NCBI RefSeq assembly: GCF_900747795.2
Contig: NC_041402.2
Location: 187,483,375 to 187,547,374 of the forward strand
Direction of reading: 5' to 3'
Length of the DNA: 64,000 bases
Source: Erpetoichthys calabaricus
Taxonomy: Eukaryota; Chordata; Cladistia; Polypteriformes; Polypteridae
Made by a program: the position numbers and the translations under genes. Each line of letters opens with the position of its first letter. Position 1 is the first letter of the stretch. This document shows, piece after piece, positions 22,540-35,200 of the stretch. Under the pieces are notes generated by a model that was not told where the DNA came from, searched no databases, and was given only the letters and a program-made list of their open reading frames with translations.

Positions 22540-23110
22540 TTTATCATTTCACTGTTAAAAGAAAGACAAAGATAACCGGCAGTAACAGTGCAAGATTCAC
22601 AATTGGTATGCCAGTTTGAACAGACACGTTTTAAAATGTCTTATTGAATCGAGCTGACGGATATGAGAGGGAAGAGAATTCCAGAGTTGAGGAGCACAAG
22701 GAGAGGACACTCGAGCTCCCAGAGCACTGAGTCTGACGTGCGGCACAGAAAGTCGAGCTGCAGATGAGAAGTCTGGAGGAGATCAGTGGAGAGCTTTAAA
22801 TATTAAGAGCGGTATTTAGTATTGTAATCGGTAGTTAACAGGGAGCCAGTGAAGCTGAGAGAGAATCGGTGTGATATGTTCAGTGGATTTACAACAGCAG
22901 GTTATTATCCTGGCTGCAGAATTTTGAAGAAATTGTAAGCGATGGATACGTTTTTTGTGGGATGCCAACTAGAGTAGCGTTACAGTAATCGATACGTGAG
23001 GTGACTCGGGCATTAACCGATACTTCAGTACTGTGTTGCGTAAGAAAAGGACAAAGTCTAGAAATGTTTCGGAGATGGAAGAAGGCAGTCCAAGAAATGT
23101 TACTTATATG
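22540..23110 (-). mobile_element. L2-type LINE 3' fragment
   Basis: The minus strand gives a decayed ORF2 C-terminus (CAPQLWNSLPSHIR near 22690, FKALH near 22790), parallel to the better copy at 49978-51935. No usable frame remains. Confidence 0.65.
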
Positions 23111-23120
23111 GGAGGAATTC

Positions 23121-23272
23121 CATCCGTGCATTTTCCAACCCGCTTGATCCTAACTACAGGGTCACCCAATCCCAGCCAACACAGGACGCAAGGCAGGAAA
23201 CAAACCCCGGGCAGGGCGCCAGCCCACCACAGGGCGCACACACACACACACACACCAAGCACACACTAGAAT
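23121..23272 (-). mobile_element. Truncated SINE, minus orientation
   Basis: CATCCGTGCATTTTCCAACC on the left, body to ACCAAGCACACACTAG. Lacks the tRNA-like head and has internal deletions. Confidence 0.8.
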
Positions 23273-23549
23273 TATAATAATAATTATTATTTAATAATTG
23301 CCATTATTAGTGTATGAATGGATATAACTAATTTCATTTAAAACGATTGGCCAAAATCTGTTGTATGTAAATGATACTGTTTTAGATGTTATTGTTTTTT
23401 CATCAGAAAACCCGGTCTCCACGTCTGCCTGTAAAGTTTAAATGACACTTTTGCCACTCGCAATATGGCGGACGTGCTGACGTATCGTGTCCAATAGGCA
23501 ACACAGTGAATGTGGCGTCTGTCTATGTATGTCTATGGCTCAGCCTGTT

Positions 23550-23815
23550 CATCCATCCATCCATCCATTTTCCAACCCGCTGAATCCGAACACAGGGTCA
23601 CGGGGGTCTGCTGGAGCCAATCCCAGCCAACACAGGGCACAAGGCAGGAACCAATCCCGGGCAGGGTGCCAACCCACCACAGGACACACAGAAACACACC
23701 AAGCACACACTAGGGCCAATGTAGAATCGCCAATCCACCTAACCAGCATGTCTTTGGACTGTGGGAGGAAACCAGAGCGCCCGGAGGAAACCCACGCAGA
23801 CACGGGGAGAACATC
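23550..23815 (-). mobile_element. SINE lacking most of its head, minus orientation
   Basis: (CATC)n tail on the left at 23550, body well preserved to CACGGGGAGAACAT, then a further CCATCCATCC stretch. It is inserted right at the right end of the P-like relic. Confidence 0.9.
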
Positions 23816-24234
23816 CATCCATCCATCCGTCCGGGTCAGGCAGAAGTCTTACAAAGTAGCAATTACTGAGTCCAACAGCTCCCCCTTTGCAGTGCCCACC
23901 GGGGCTGCCCCACTGGACTACAACTCCCATTATGCCCTGCGGGTATCCATGCGGGGCTGCTGGTCTGGGTGTGCTGCCATCGAGCGTATCGGGGGGGGGA
24001 GCCGCTGCTCTGAATACGTCATCTCCCCCCATTCATCAATTACATTTGGCCTCCCGGCCGGGTAGTGAATTGTACCCCCTGTCCCAGTCGTGCTGCCAGC
24101 TCATGCCTCCTGTCTGTTTCACGCTGTTGTAGTAAAGGGAGACGCCAGAGTTTTCAAAATGTCTTCAGCTCTTCTGGCCGGTGGTCCCATCTTGAAATAT
24201 TCAAGAAATTCACAGAGTTTGGCATGAGGGTTAT

Positions 24235-25210
24235 AATGTTGTAAGATACACGTTGATGGGTGGTCTGTTTGTAACGGTGTTGTCTGTCCAAACGTTTGTG
24301 GACACCTGACCATCGCATCTCTGTGGTGTTAATATGGAGTCGCCCCCCCAAGCTCTTCTTTCCATTTCTGTTTGGAGTGCATGGGTGGCAGTTTGTGCCC
24401 ACTTGTGAGGTCAGGTGCTGCCACTGGATGAGAAGACCTGGCTGCTCATAATCAGCCTGACAATTTCAGTGGGGTTGTGGTAAGGGTTCTGCGCAGGCCC
24501 CCCTGGTGTTCCTCCATGGCTTTATAGACCACTGGGACAGCACAGTCATGCTGGCACACAAAAGGACCTTCTCCAAACTGGACGTGCACACTTGTCTAAA
24601 ACATTTTTGTCTGCTGTAACGTCAACGGGACCCTTCACTGGTAGCAAGGGATCTGACCCAAACCTTGCCACCCTGTGAGGGGACCCTGTGTCCCCTCTCT
24701 CCACTGCTGTCCAGAAGGTCGTGTTCTCCTGGGATCCCCCAACCCAGCGAGTGAAGTGCAACTCATCACTCCAGAGTCCAATGCTGTACCCCGGTGTTTG
24801 CGACCCACCCTGTGCCCCCTCGTGGGTGAATGGAGTGTGACTGTCAAGGGGAGGGAGGGGGATCGAGCGCAGTCAACAGAGTGGTGACCCCCACTACCAT
24901 TAGAACAAACTGCATCACGTGATCCACTGGTGGCGTCCTGTAGCTTTTGCTGCTCCTCGACGCTTTCTCTACACAAAAACGGCACGGCTGCAGTAACAGA
25001 GGTGCAAATCGAGCGGATCAGAAATTTTACTTGAAGGCTTGTGACAAAAACGTGACATCCTGTGATGGTGGCACCTTTAAAGTCACGGAGCTCCTGGTCA
25101 GTCCAACCCGAATTCCTGCAGTGGAGTTCATGTGGCTTCATGCTGATCGGAGGTGCCTGCTTAACAAGGAAACACCTGAACTCATCAGAAGGGGCTCCAC
25201 ACCCTGAGTA
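24235..25210 (-). mobile_element. Decayed Tc1-like element of a second fish family
   Basis: Recognisable blocks are CCAAACGTTTGTGGACACCT (24288), TGGTGTTCCTCCATGGCTTT (24505), TCATCACTCCAGAGTCCAAT (24763) and ACATCCTGTGATGGTGGCAC (25050). They occur in the order of a common fish Tc1-like element on the minus strand. Heavily mutated, no open transposase. Confidence 0.65.
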
Positions 25211-25310
25211 TATTGTGAGGCTGAGGTGGGGGTCCGCTGGTGCAGAACCCTGACATGCATGATGGCACCACTGTACTGATCACCGAGATTGTAACGGAGA
25301 GCAGAGGGAG

Positions 25311-28015
25311 GTCTGCTAGCGCTTAAGCACAGTGGGCGGGACATGAAGTGCCTCAGAGCCAGGTGGGCGGGTCTACATGTTTGAATGGCAGACGTGCACA
25401 AATTTAAACAGAGTGGGCGGGACATAGGAGTGCCTGGTGGGCGGGTCTACATGTTTGAATGGCAGAAGTGAACAAATTTAAAGAGTGGGTGGGACATAGG
25501 AGTGCCAGGTGGGTGGGTCTACATGTTTCAATGGCAGAAGTACACAAATTTAAACAGAGTGGGCGGGACATGAGTGCCTGGTGGGCAGGTCTACATGTTT
25601 GAATGGCAGAAGTGAACAAATTTAAACAGAGTGGGCGGGACATAGGAGTGCCAGGTGGGCGGGTCTACATGTTTGAATGGCAGAAGTGCACAAATTTAAG
25701 CAGAGTGGGCGGGACATGAAGTGCCTCAGAGCCAGGTGGGCGGGTCTACATGTTTGAATGGCAGAAGTGCACAAATTTAAACAGAGTGGGCGGGACATGA
25801 GTGCCTGGTGGGCAGGTCTACATGTTTGAATGGCAGAAGTGAACAAATTTAAACAGAGTGGGCGGGACATAGGAGTGCCAGGTGGGCGGGTCTACATGTT
25901 TCAATGGCAGAAGTGCACAAATTTAAACAGAGTGGGCGGGACATGAGTGCCTGGTGGGCAGGTCTACATGTTTGAATGGCAAAAGTGCACAAATTTAAAC
26001 AGAGTGGGCGGGACATAGGAGTGCCAGGTGGGCGGGTCTACATGTTTGAATGGCAGAAGTGCACAAATTTAAACAGAGTGGGCGGGACATAGGAGTGCCA
26101 GGTGGGCGGGTCTACATGTTTCAATGGCAGAAGTGCACAAATTTAAACAGAGTGGGCGGGACATGAGTGCCTGGTGGGCAGGTCTACATGTTTGAATGGC
26201 AGAAGTGAACAAATTTAAACAGAGTGGGCGGGACATAGGAGTGCCAGGTGGGCGGGGTCTACATGTTTCAATGGCAGAAGTGCACAAATTTAAACAGAGT
26301 GGGCGGGACAATGAGTGCCTGGTGGGCAGGTCTACATGTTTGAATGGCAGAAGTGCACAAATTTAAACAGAGTGGGCGGGACATAGGAGTGCCAGGTGGG
26401 CGGGTCTACATGTTTGAATGGCAGAAGTGCACAAATTTAAGCAGAGTGGGCGGGACATGAAGTGCCTCAGAGCCAGGTGGGCGGGTCTACATGTTTGAAT
26501 GGCAGACGTGCACAAATTTAAACAGAGTGGGCGGGACATAGGAGTGCCTGGTGGGCGGGTCTACATGTTTGCATGGCAGAAGTGCACAAATTTAAACAGT
26601 GGGGGCGGGACATAGGAGTGCCTGGTGGGGCGGCTCTACATGTTTTGAATGGCAGAAGTGCACAAATTTAAAGAGTGGGCGGGACATAGGAGTGCCTGCT
26701 GGGCAGGTCTACATGTTTGCATGGCAGAAGTGCACAAATTTAAACAGATGTGGGCGGGGACATAGGAGTGCCTGCTGGGCGGGGTCTACATGTTTGCATG
26801 GCAGAAGTGCACAAATTTAAACAGAGTGGGCGGGACATAGGAGTGCCTGGTGGGCGGGTCTACATGTTTGCATGGCAGAAGTGCACAAATTTAAAGAGTG
26901 GGCGGGACATAGGAGTGCCTGCTGGGCAGGTCTACATGTTTGAATGGCAGACGTGCACAAATTTAAACAGAGTGGGCGGGACATAGGAGTGCCAGGTGGG
27001 CGGGTCTACATGTTTGAATGGCAGAAGTGCACAAATTTAAGCAGAGTGGGCGGGGACATGAAGTGCCTCAGAGCCAGGTGGGCGGGTCTACATGTTTGAA
27101 TGGCAGAAGTGCACAAATTTAAAGAGTGGGCGGGACATAGGAGTGCCTGGTGGGCGGGTCTACATGTTTGCATGGCAGAAGTGCACAAATTTAAAGAGTG
27201 GGCGGGACATAGGAGTGCCTGGTGGGCGGCTCTACATGTTTGAATGGCAGAAGTGCACAAATTTAAAGAGTGGGCGGGACATAGGAGTGCCTGCTGGGCA
27301 GGTCTACATGTTTGCATGGCAGAAGTGCACAAATTTAAACAGAGTGGGCGGGACATAGGAGTGCCTGCTGGGCGGGTCTACATGTTTGCATGGCAGAAGT
27401 GCACAAATTTAAACAGAGTGGGCGGGACATAGGAGTGGCCTGGTGGGCGGGGTCTACATGTTTGCATGGCAGAAGTGCACAAATTTAAACAGTGGGCGGG
27501 ACATAGGAGTGCCTGGTGGGCGGGTCTACATGTTTGAAATGCCAGAAGTGCACACATTTAAACAGAGTGGGCGGGACATAGGAGTGCCAGGTGGGTGGGT
27601 CTACATGTTTGAATGGCAGAAGTGCACAAATTTAAACAGTGGGCGGGACATAGGAGTGCCTGGTGGGCGGGTCTACATGTTTGCATGGCAGAAGTGCACA
27701 AATTTAAACAGAGTGGGCGGGACATAGGAGTGCCTGGTGGGCGGGTCTACATGTTTGAATGGCAGAAGTGCACAAATTTAAGCAGAGTGGGCGGGACATG
27801 AAGTGCCTCAGAGCCAGGTGGGCGGGTCTACATGTTTGAATGGCAGAAGTGCACAAATTTAACCAGAGTGGGCGGGGACATAGGAGTGCCTGGGTGGGCG
27901 GGTCTACATGTTTGAATGGCAGAAGTGCACAAATTTAACCAGAGTGGGCGGGACATAGGAGTGCCTGGTGGGCGGGTCTACATGTTTGAATGCCAGAAGT
28001 GCACAGGTTTTTAAA
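25311..28015. repeat. Minisatellite: about 36 units of ~74 bp, each with two GC boxes
   Basis: The basic unit holds AGTGGGCGGGACATAGGAGT, GCC[A/T]GGTGGGCGGGTCTAC, ATGTTTGAATGGCAGAAGTG and CACAAATTTAAACAG. Variants are: long units with ATGAAGTGCCTCAGAGCC (near 25344, 25720, 26457, 27058, 27796); GGGCAGG units; and GCATGGCAG units, frequent at 26570-27700. GGGCGGG is the Sp1/KLF core. Lack of unique spacers excludes CRISPR. Long reading frames across it are repeat artefacts. Confidence 0.97.
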
Positions 28016-29251
28016 TCGGGGAGCGTTTGATGAAAGGACGGAGATTTCGCTTTACGATCCCGCACAGGCGTAGCGGCATTGCTGTAATCAATAGTTCAAC
28101 AAAAAGCCCCTTACTGGGACGATGCTGAGGCACCAGTGGCTACTGAGTGGACTTCAATTACCGACAGGTAAAAGACCCGCGCTTTAAAAGGAGCTGCTGT
28201 TAAACTTTAGAGGGAAACCAAACAGTCCAGGCAAAGGTGCGGCGTGTTTGAAAGATGGCACTCCAAGTATATGCCATGAGAAACGGCTTTTCCGTGTGCT
28301 GCTTATGTGTTTTTATTTGCAGGCTCCGCATGTAACATGATTCGTATGCCTACATTAGGCTGTAAAATTTCTCCATTTGCATCGTCACCTGCCTTGTCCT
28401 GACTGATTATGGTCTCCATATCTGATTTCTTGAGTGTTCCGTAGTGGCAGAGTAAGATTTCAGTTTTCAGGCCCATATGGCTCCCCGCTTACGGCAGGGC
28501 ATTTCGAACACACCGACCACGAGCCTATTAATACAGGAATAAGAACGACATGCAGTACTGGAACAAAAAAAAACATGGAAACAAAATCTTTCACAATTAA
28601 TAATAATAATACATGTTATTTATATAGCGCCTTTCTAAGGCTTATTATATTTTTCACCTCCGGATTTAAACAAATTTGCCAGGCACCACGTGGTCTCCGA
28701 GAAAATATTTTTTCTGACTTCAGAGCACATGCACATTATAACAATACACCACCACCCGACCCAAAAGGTGGGGTTCCTAACCTCTGGAAATGGGGGTTCC
28801 AATTCTGTGCCACAGCAGAGGATGGAGAATACGTCTGGTCAATAAGCCAGTAACAGGCATCAGTCAGTAAAAGACGAGCCGGTACCAAAGTGACAGTGGC
28901 AGTGTGCAAAGTGATGGCATCACAGTGGGACTGTAAACACAAGTGTGCATCATGAGACCTGCTGCCAGGATGGCATTTGTTAAATTAGGCAGATTTTGTT
29001 TTGTCCGCTTTAGTCAACTACCTCCTCGGTGCCACCTGGTGGATGTTTTAAGGTTGTGCCACCTCCTCAGCGACATGCTGTAAAATTTCTCCACTTCCAT
29101 CGTCACCGGTCTTACCCAAGAAAGCAGTGGCAGAGCCTCAGACCTTGGATGGCAGAGCTTGTGATCTCTTTGGCACCCATGGCCTCCATAAGGAACCCAC
29201 ACACACACACACACACACTTGCAGGACGTCCTACTTGTGTGTTTTAGTCCA
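28016..29251. other. Intergenic DNA downstream of the unrecognised gene
   Basis: It includes a short LINE 3'-tail fragment (AATAATAATACATGTTATTT, 28604-28645). A short motif, CTGTAAAATTTCTCCA, occurs at 28360 and again at 29081. No coding exon is supported. Confidence 0.4.
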
Positions 29252-32200
29252 TCAGCGGCCTTCTAGCATGACGTCCATCTGCATGTCCTTCTCGTACTCC
29301 AGCCAGTCCTCAGCGTCCTCCTGCAGGGAGCCTTCCAGCCGTGTCAGCATCGCTTCCAGGGCCTGAAAATGCAGACAAGTGGCACTAAGTGAAACCAGGG
29401 TGGGGGGGAGGGAGAGGAGGGCATGAAGGAGCGGGACGTACGACCTTAGAAAACAGCCGACGATGGTAGCGTCGGATTGGACGGTTCTGGAGGGTGGCGT
29501 CCCGCAGTAGGCAGGAGCCGAAGGTACTGGTGGCACAAGAGCTCCAGCATGCAGCCTGTGGAGAAAGGATAGCAGAAAAGTGACCGCGGGCAAGCAAAGA
29601 AAAACAAAAAAAATAAATAAATCGACAACCATTGACTAACCATCCAGAAGTCGGGCCGCCTGCTGCTTCTGGGAGAACAGGCCGTCCTGGGCAGCCATCA
29701 GGTCCAGCAGTCCATCCATCTGAAGAGAGTCCAACAGCCTATTAGCAGCACAGCGCCGGACCTGAGTGAGGACACATGAAGGTGCATTGAGATGAAGATG
29801 AAGTGTAAAGTGTCAGGCTAGTGCTGTATCCTGGCATACCTGTGCCAGCTGCTGCTGGGAGGTTGCAGAAGTGTGCTCACTCAGTGCCGACCTGACCGCC
29901 GTCCTTACTTCTTCCTCCACAACTTCACGGATCAGGTCTTCTTCTAGGAAGGTGTCCACTGCCAACTCTTCCATGGCTTCTTGCACCTACGTACCAAATA
30001 TAGCAGGGTGACCTCAATGCCAGTTTGACCTACTGCCAACCCCGTTGCCTCAACTTACCACTGCGGGCACCAGAATAGAGACTGTTTCGCTCACAAGCGT
30101 TGATGCGCAGTCATACAGGGCCGCCCGGGTTAGGTGGCTGTCCACCAGCTGTGCAAGTTCAGCACGGGCATCCTGGTGCCCAGGTACGGCTGGGAACCTC
30201 TGCAGATGCTGCCTGCGAGATGGGTTATTAAAAAAAAATACAATAAAAGATGAGAAACTAAAGGGGAGACGTGACGAGCTGGTGAAGGAAATGAAAAGTA
30301 AGAAGGTTATGTTTGCATGTGAACTGGAGATCACCTCTGCGCTGCCTGTCAGGTGGCAGAACTTTGTGGGGCACAGGCTGAACTAACAGGGGGCATCAAT
30401 GGAAGGAGTAAAGACAAGGGTGCCAGTTGCCAGAGTGGGCACCTGCTGGTCCAATGGTTGTCAATCCCAGTCTTGGAGCCCCTCTGTGGGTGCAGCTTTT
30501 TGTTCCAACCCGTCAGCAAGCCATGGCGTACGACAACAAAGACTGAGCAGCTCGACACCGGAAAACTGAAAAACGGGTTTGCTAAAGGTTTATTGGGTGG
30601 CATCGAGCGTTTATGTATTGTGAGATTTTTAAGACCCTGGCACCCCCCCCCCCAGCCGCTCTCGAAAACCCCCCAAACTGCACTGAAACGGGCAGGAATT
30701 GGCTGTCTGCTGCCACTTGAGCTACAAGTTTGCCGGCTCGCGGTGTGACGTGTCTGGCGCCCGATGGCTCATGCAGGCTGCTGACCTGGCGCCGTGTGCT
30801 CATTTTTGGTCTTCCCTCTTGAGCAGGAAGGCTATCAGTTCTTCAAATCTGAGAAGAGAGCGAATGCAGGAGGACGTCATCATCACCGCTTGTATGCTGT
30901 GTGTGTTTAAGTGACGGCTCACATTTGAATAAATGTTTTGAGAATGTTCCTGTCTTCACAACAATAAAAGCTGATTTTCTTGGAAACCTGGACTCACCTC
31001 CTTCTGTCGGGCAACGTCTGCGACCCACACATCACAGTATTTTTAAAGGGGGATAATTTATGTTTTAACTCATTTAAAATTTTTATCATCCAACTTTTCT
31101 TTATTTCATTTGCTTCCCACGGAACTGCAGACCTACCTGTCCCTCTTATTCATTGGTCAAAAGTCCTGTCTTTAATGCAAAAAAATGAACAACATTAATA
31201 GAATAAATTTTAACTTCTATGCTGATTTTTATCTGGAAGTATTAATTATAATTTAGCAAAAGATGCATGTTTGCCCGTTTTCAGCATACGACTGGCTAAT
31301 GGCCATGTGGATTATGCGACACAAGTAATGTGACAATTTTCTTTTTTCCATGGATGGTTTAATATCGTTTTCTGTTGTATGACACGGGTTGCCATTACGG
31401 TCCATTATTATTACCTAATCAAGGACTCTGTTAAATGGTGCGACTCAAACAACCTACACCTGAATACCAGCAAAACCAAAAAGCTGGTGGTGGATTTTAG
31501 GAGGACCAGGCCCCTCATGGACCCCGTGATCATCAGAGGTGACTGTGTGCAGAGGGTGCAGACCTATAAATACCTGGGAGTGCAGCTGGATGATAAATTA
31601 GACTGGACTGCCACTACTGATGGTCTGTGCAAGAAAGGACAGAGCCAACTATACTTCATAAGAAGGCTGGCGTCCTTCAACATCTGCAATAAGATGCTGC
31701 AGATGTTCTATCAGACGGTTGTGGCGAGCGCCCTCTTCTACGCGGTGGTGTGCTGGGGAGGCAGCATAAAGAAGAGGGACACCTCACGCCTGAACAAACT
31801 GGTGAGGAAGGCAGGCTCTATTGTAGGCACGGAGCTGGACAGTTTGACATCTGTGGCAGAGCGACGGGCGCTGAGCAAACTCCGGTCAATCATGGAGAAT
31901 CCACTGCATCCACTGAACAGGATCATCTCCAGACAGAGGAGCAGCTTCAGAGACAGACTGCTGTCACCGTCCTGCTCCACTGACAGACTGAGGAGATCGT
32001 TCCTCCATCACACTATGCGACTCTTCAATTCCACCTGGAGGGGTAAACGTTAACATTATACAAAGTTATTGTCTGTTATACAGTGCATCCAGAAAGTATT
32101 CACAGCGCATCACTTTTTCCACATTTTGTTATGTCACAGCCTTATTCCAAAATGGATTAAATTCATTTTTTTCCTCAGAATTCTACACACAACACCCCAT

Positions 32201-35200
32201 AATGACAACGTGAAAAAAGTTTATTTGAGATTTTAGCAAATTTATTAAAAATAAAAAAACTGAGAAATCCCATGTCCATAAGTATTCACAGCCTTTGCCA
32301 TGAAGCTCCAAATTGAGCTCAGGTCCATCCTGTTTCCCCTGATTATCCTTGAGATGTTTCTGCAGCTTCATTGGAGTCCACCTGTGGTCAATTCAGTTGA
32401 CTGGACATGATTTGGAAAGGCACACACCTGTCTATAGAAGGTCCCACAGTTGACAGTTCATGTCAGAGCACAAACCAAGCATGAAGTCAAAGGAATTGTC
32501 TGTAGACCTCCGAGACAGGATTGTCTCGAGGCACAAATCTGGGGAATGTTACAGAAAAATTTCTGCTGCTGTGAAGGTCCCAATGAGCACAGTGGCCTCC
32601 ATCATCTGTAAGTGGAAGAAGTTCGAAACCACCAGGACTCTTTCTAGAGCTGGCCGGCCATCTAAACTGAGCGATCGGGGGAGAAGGGCCTTAGTCAGGG
32701 AGGTGACCAAGAACCCAATGGTCACTCTGTCAGAACTCCAGAGGTCCTCTATGGAGAGAGGAGAACCTTCCAGAAGGACAACCATCTCTGCAGCAATCCA
32801 CCAATCAGGCCTGTATGGTAGAGTGGCCAGACGGAAGCCACTCCTTAGTAAAAGGCACATGGCAGCCCTCCTGGTGTTTGCCAAAAGGCACCTGAAGGAC
32901 TCTCAGACCATGAGAAAGAAAATTCTCTGGTCTGATGAGACAAAGATTGAACTCTTTGGTGTGAATGCCAGGCATCAGGTTTGGAGGAAACCAGGCACCG
33001 CTCATCACCAGGCCAATACCATCCCTACAGTGAAGCATGGTGGTGGCAGCATCATGCTGTGGGGATGGGAGACTAGTCAGGATAAAAGGAAAGATGACTG
33101 CAGCAATGTACAGAGACATCCTGGATGAAAACCTGCTCCAGAGCGCTCTTGACCTCAGACTGGGGCGACGGTTCGTCTTTCAGCAGGACAACGACCCTAA
33201 GCACACAGACAAGATATCAAAGGAGTGGCTTCAGGACAACTCTGTGAATGTCCTTGAGTGGCCCAGCCAGAGCCCAGACTTGAATCTGATTGAACATCTC
33301 TGGAGAGATCTTAAAATGGCTCTGCACCGACGCTTCCCATCCAACCTGATGGAGCTTGATAGGCGCTGCAAAGAGGAATGGGCAAAACTGGCCAAGGATG
33401 GGTGTGCCAAGCTTGTGGCATCATATTCAACAAGACTTGAGGCTGGAATTGCTGCCAAAGGGGCATCGACAAAGTATTGAGCAAAGGCTGTGAATACTTA
33501 TGTACATGGGATTTCTCGTTTTTTTTATTTTTAATAAATTTGCAAAATTCTCAAGTAAACTTTTTTCACGTTGTCATTATGGGGTGTTGTGTGTAGAATT
33601 CTGAGGAAAAAAATGAATTTAATCCATTTTGGAATAAGGCTGTAACATAACAAAATGTGGAAAAACTGATGCACTGTGAATACTTTCTGGATGCACTGTA
33701 TATAATATAGTACTGGCTGTGCCACCTGTCTAAGATGGCTTGAAATCTAAGTAATCAACATATACCTCACCCTTAACATATTGCATCTTTTATAATGTGT
33801 TTTGTAATGATAGTTGTAGTAATGAAATGCATTACTACAAATGTTTAAAATGCGCCATCTGTTGGAATGACAAATGCAATGCATATGTCTGTGTTATATG
33901 CCATTTGGCATGGAATTGATAAAAACAATGTTAATGTTTCTGATGTGCCATCTATTCGAATAACAAATGCAATGCATTTATTTATGACAAATGTTTGTGA
34001 TGCGCCTTCTGTTGGAATGAAGCATAGTAACAGGACGGACACAACGACAGACACTTTCTTTTAAGAAGGTAGATATTTGTTGCTTTCAATATATTGTTTG
34101 GTGCTTGTGTATCTTTTGCTGGCTTGGGGCTTATACAATTAAGAACTGTCACACATGACAAGAAACTTGAAGTTGGTAAACTTGGCACCAAAACCAGTGA
34201 GGAGTTGTGTCATACCATCTTCTAACATGTAGAAAGCAGGTGTAGCAGGCATTGTGAAAGGCGCTATATATAATATCTCTGGGTATATTTCCTTCCGCTT
34301 TATTCATACTAAATAAAAGCGAAGGTAGCACTCACGCAAACCAGCGCTGTTCTTCCACCTGGGTCTTGTCCATCCCAGAGACCTGTTGGTGAAAGACAAG
34401 ATACGGGCTGGTCACACATCTCTGGCCAGCAGAGTCATCAGAACTGAGGCAGACATACCTGAGGAGAAGGCCGTGAGAAGAGCTCGGCTAGCACATCAGG
34501 AATCATCTCATCCACGAGCATGTCGGAGATCAGGGAGTCCACCAGGCTGTCTGCAAAGTGCTGGTCTCGTGTGAAGTGTACAAAGGCAGCCTTGTCCTAC
34601 AAGAGAAGCCAATCTCGGTCACATTTCATAAACCTGGGCATCGACCTGCCTGCCCACACCTGGAACACTCACCCTTTGAGCTGCTGCTTCTGCTGCTCTT
34701 CTTCTGTCCTTTGGCTCCATTGAAGTACCCGTCTGTAGGGAAATCAGCACAACGATTTCAGTCCGTAAAACTCAACCAGCATACCCAGAAGACAGGTGTC
34801 CACGGATGGACTACTCACCGGTCGGGATCCTCTTGCATGTCCTCCTTGCACTCGTACCCTGTGGAGTACAGAACAGAACTGCTGCATTCAAATGCTGGGT
34901 ACATACAAGCAAGCAGAAGATGGTGCATTAATATATATAAATTATTTAGGTACTGCGGTGGGTTGGCACCCTGCCCAGGATTGGTTTCCTGCCTTGTGCC
35001 CTGTGTTGGCTGGGATTGGCTCCAGCAGACCCCCGTGACCCTGTGTTCGGATTCAGCGGGTTGGAAAATGGATGGATGGAATTATTTAGATAGGAATAGA
35101 AGTAAAAAGCTGGAAAAGTTTGAAGACAATACCAAACAAGGTGTAGGGGCAGATACTTGAGAATCCATTGAATCAACACAGAGGGCAGCGGACAGGCTTG

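Larger units (their letters stand above)
20833..23547 (+). mobile_element. P-element-like (THAP) DNA transposon relic
   Basis: Subterminal inverted repeats of about 100 bp: CCATAGACAT... CGCCATATTGCGAGTGGCAG on the left (20849-20932) and the inverse CACTCGCAATATGGCGGACG... ATGTCTATGG on the right (23456-23538). Exon 1 (20949-21027) encodes MPHACAARDYTN... and ends at a good donor (TAG|GTAAAT). A second piece (about 21914-21990) reads FPEEVHLRKQWEV, matching the middle of a THAP zinc finger. A C-terminal-like open stretch lies at 22206-22442. The second zinc-finger Cys reads Tyr (CAARDY). The catalytic middle is missing, and other repeats (a foldback MITE and an L2-type LINE) sit inside. Confidence 0.65.

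Noticed and set aside
25138-27801. Many 60-116-codon reading frames with repeats such as SRPLCLNLCTSAIQTCRPAH
   Set aside because: Frames are by-products of the 74-bp minisatellite on both strands; no splice or start context and the phase changes from unit to unit.
25311-28015. CRISPR-like array of regular repeats
   Set aside because: There are no unique spacers; the whole 74-bp unit repeats, and the setting is a vertebrate genome.
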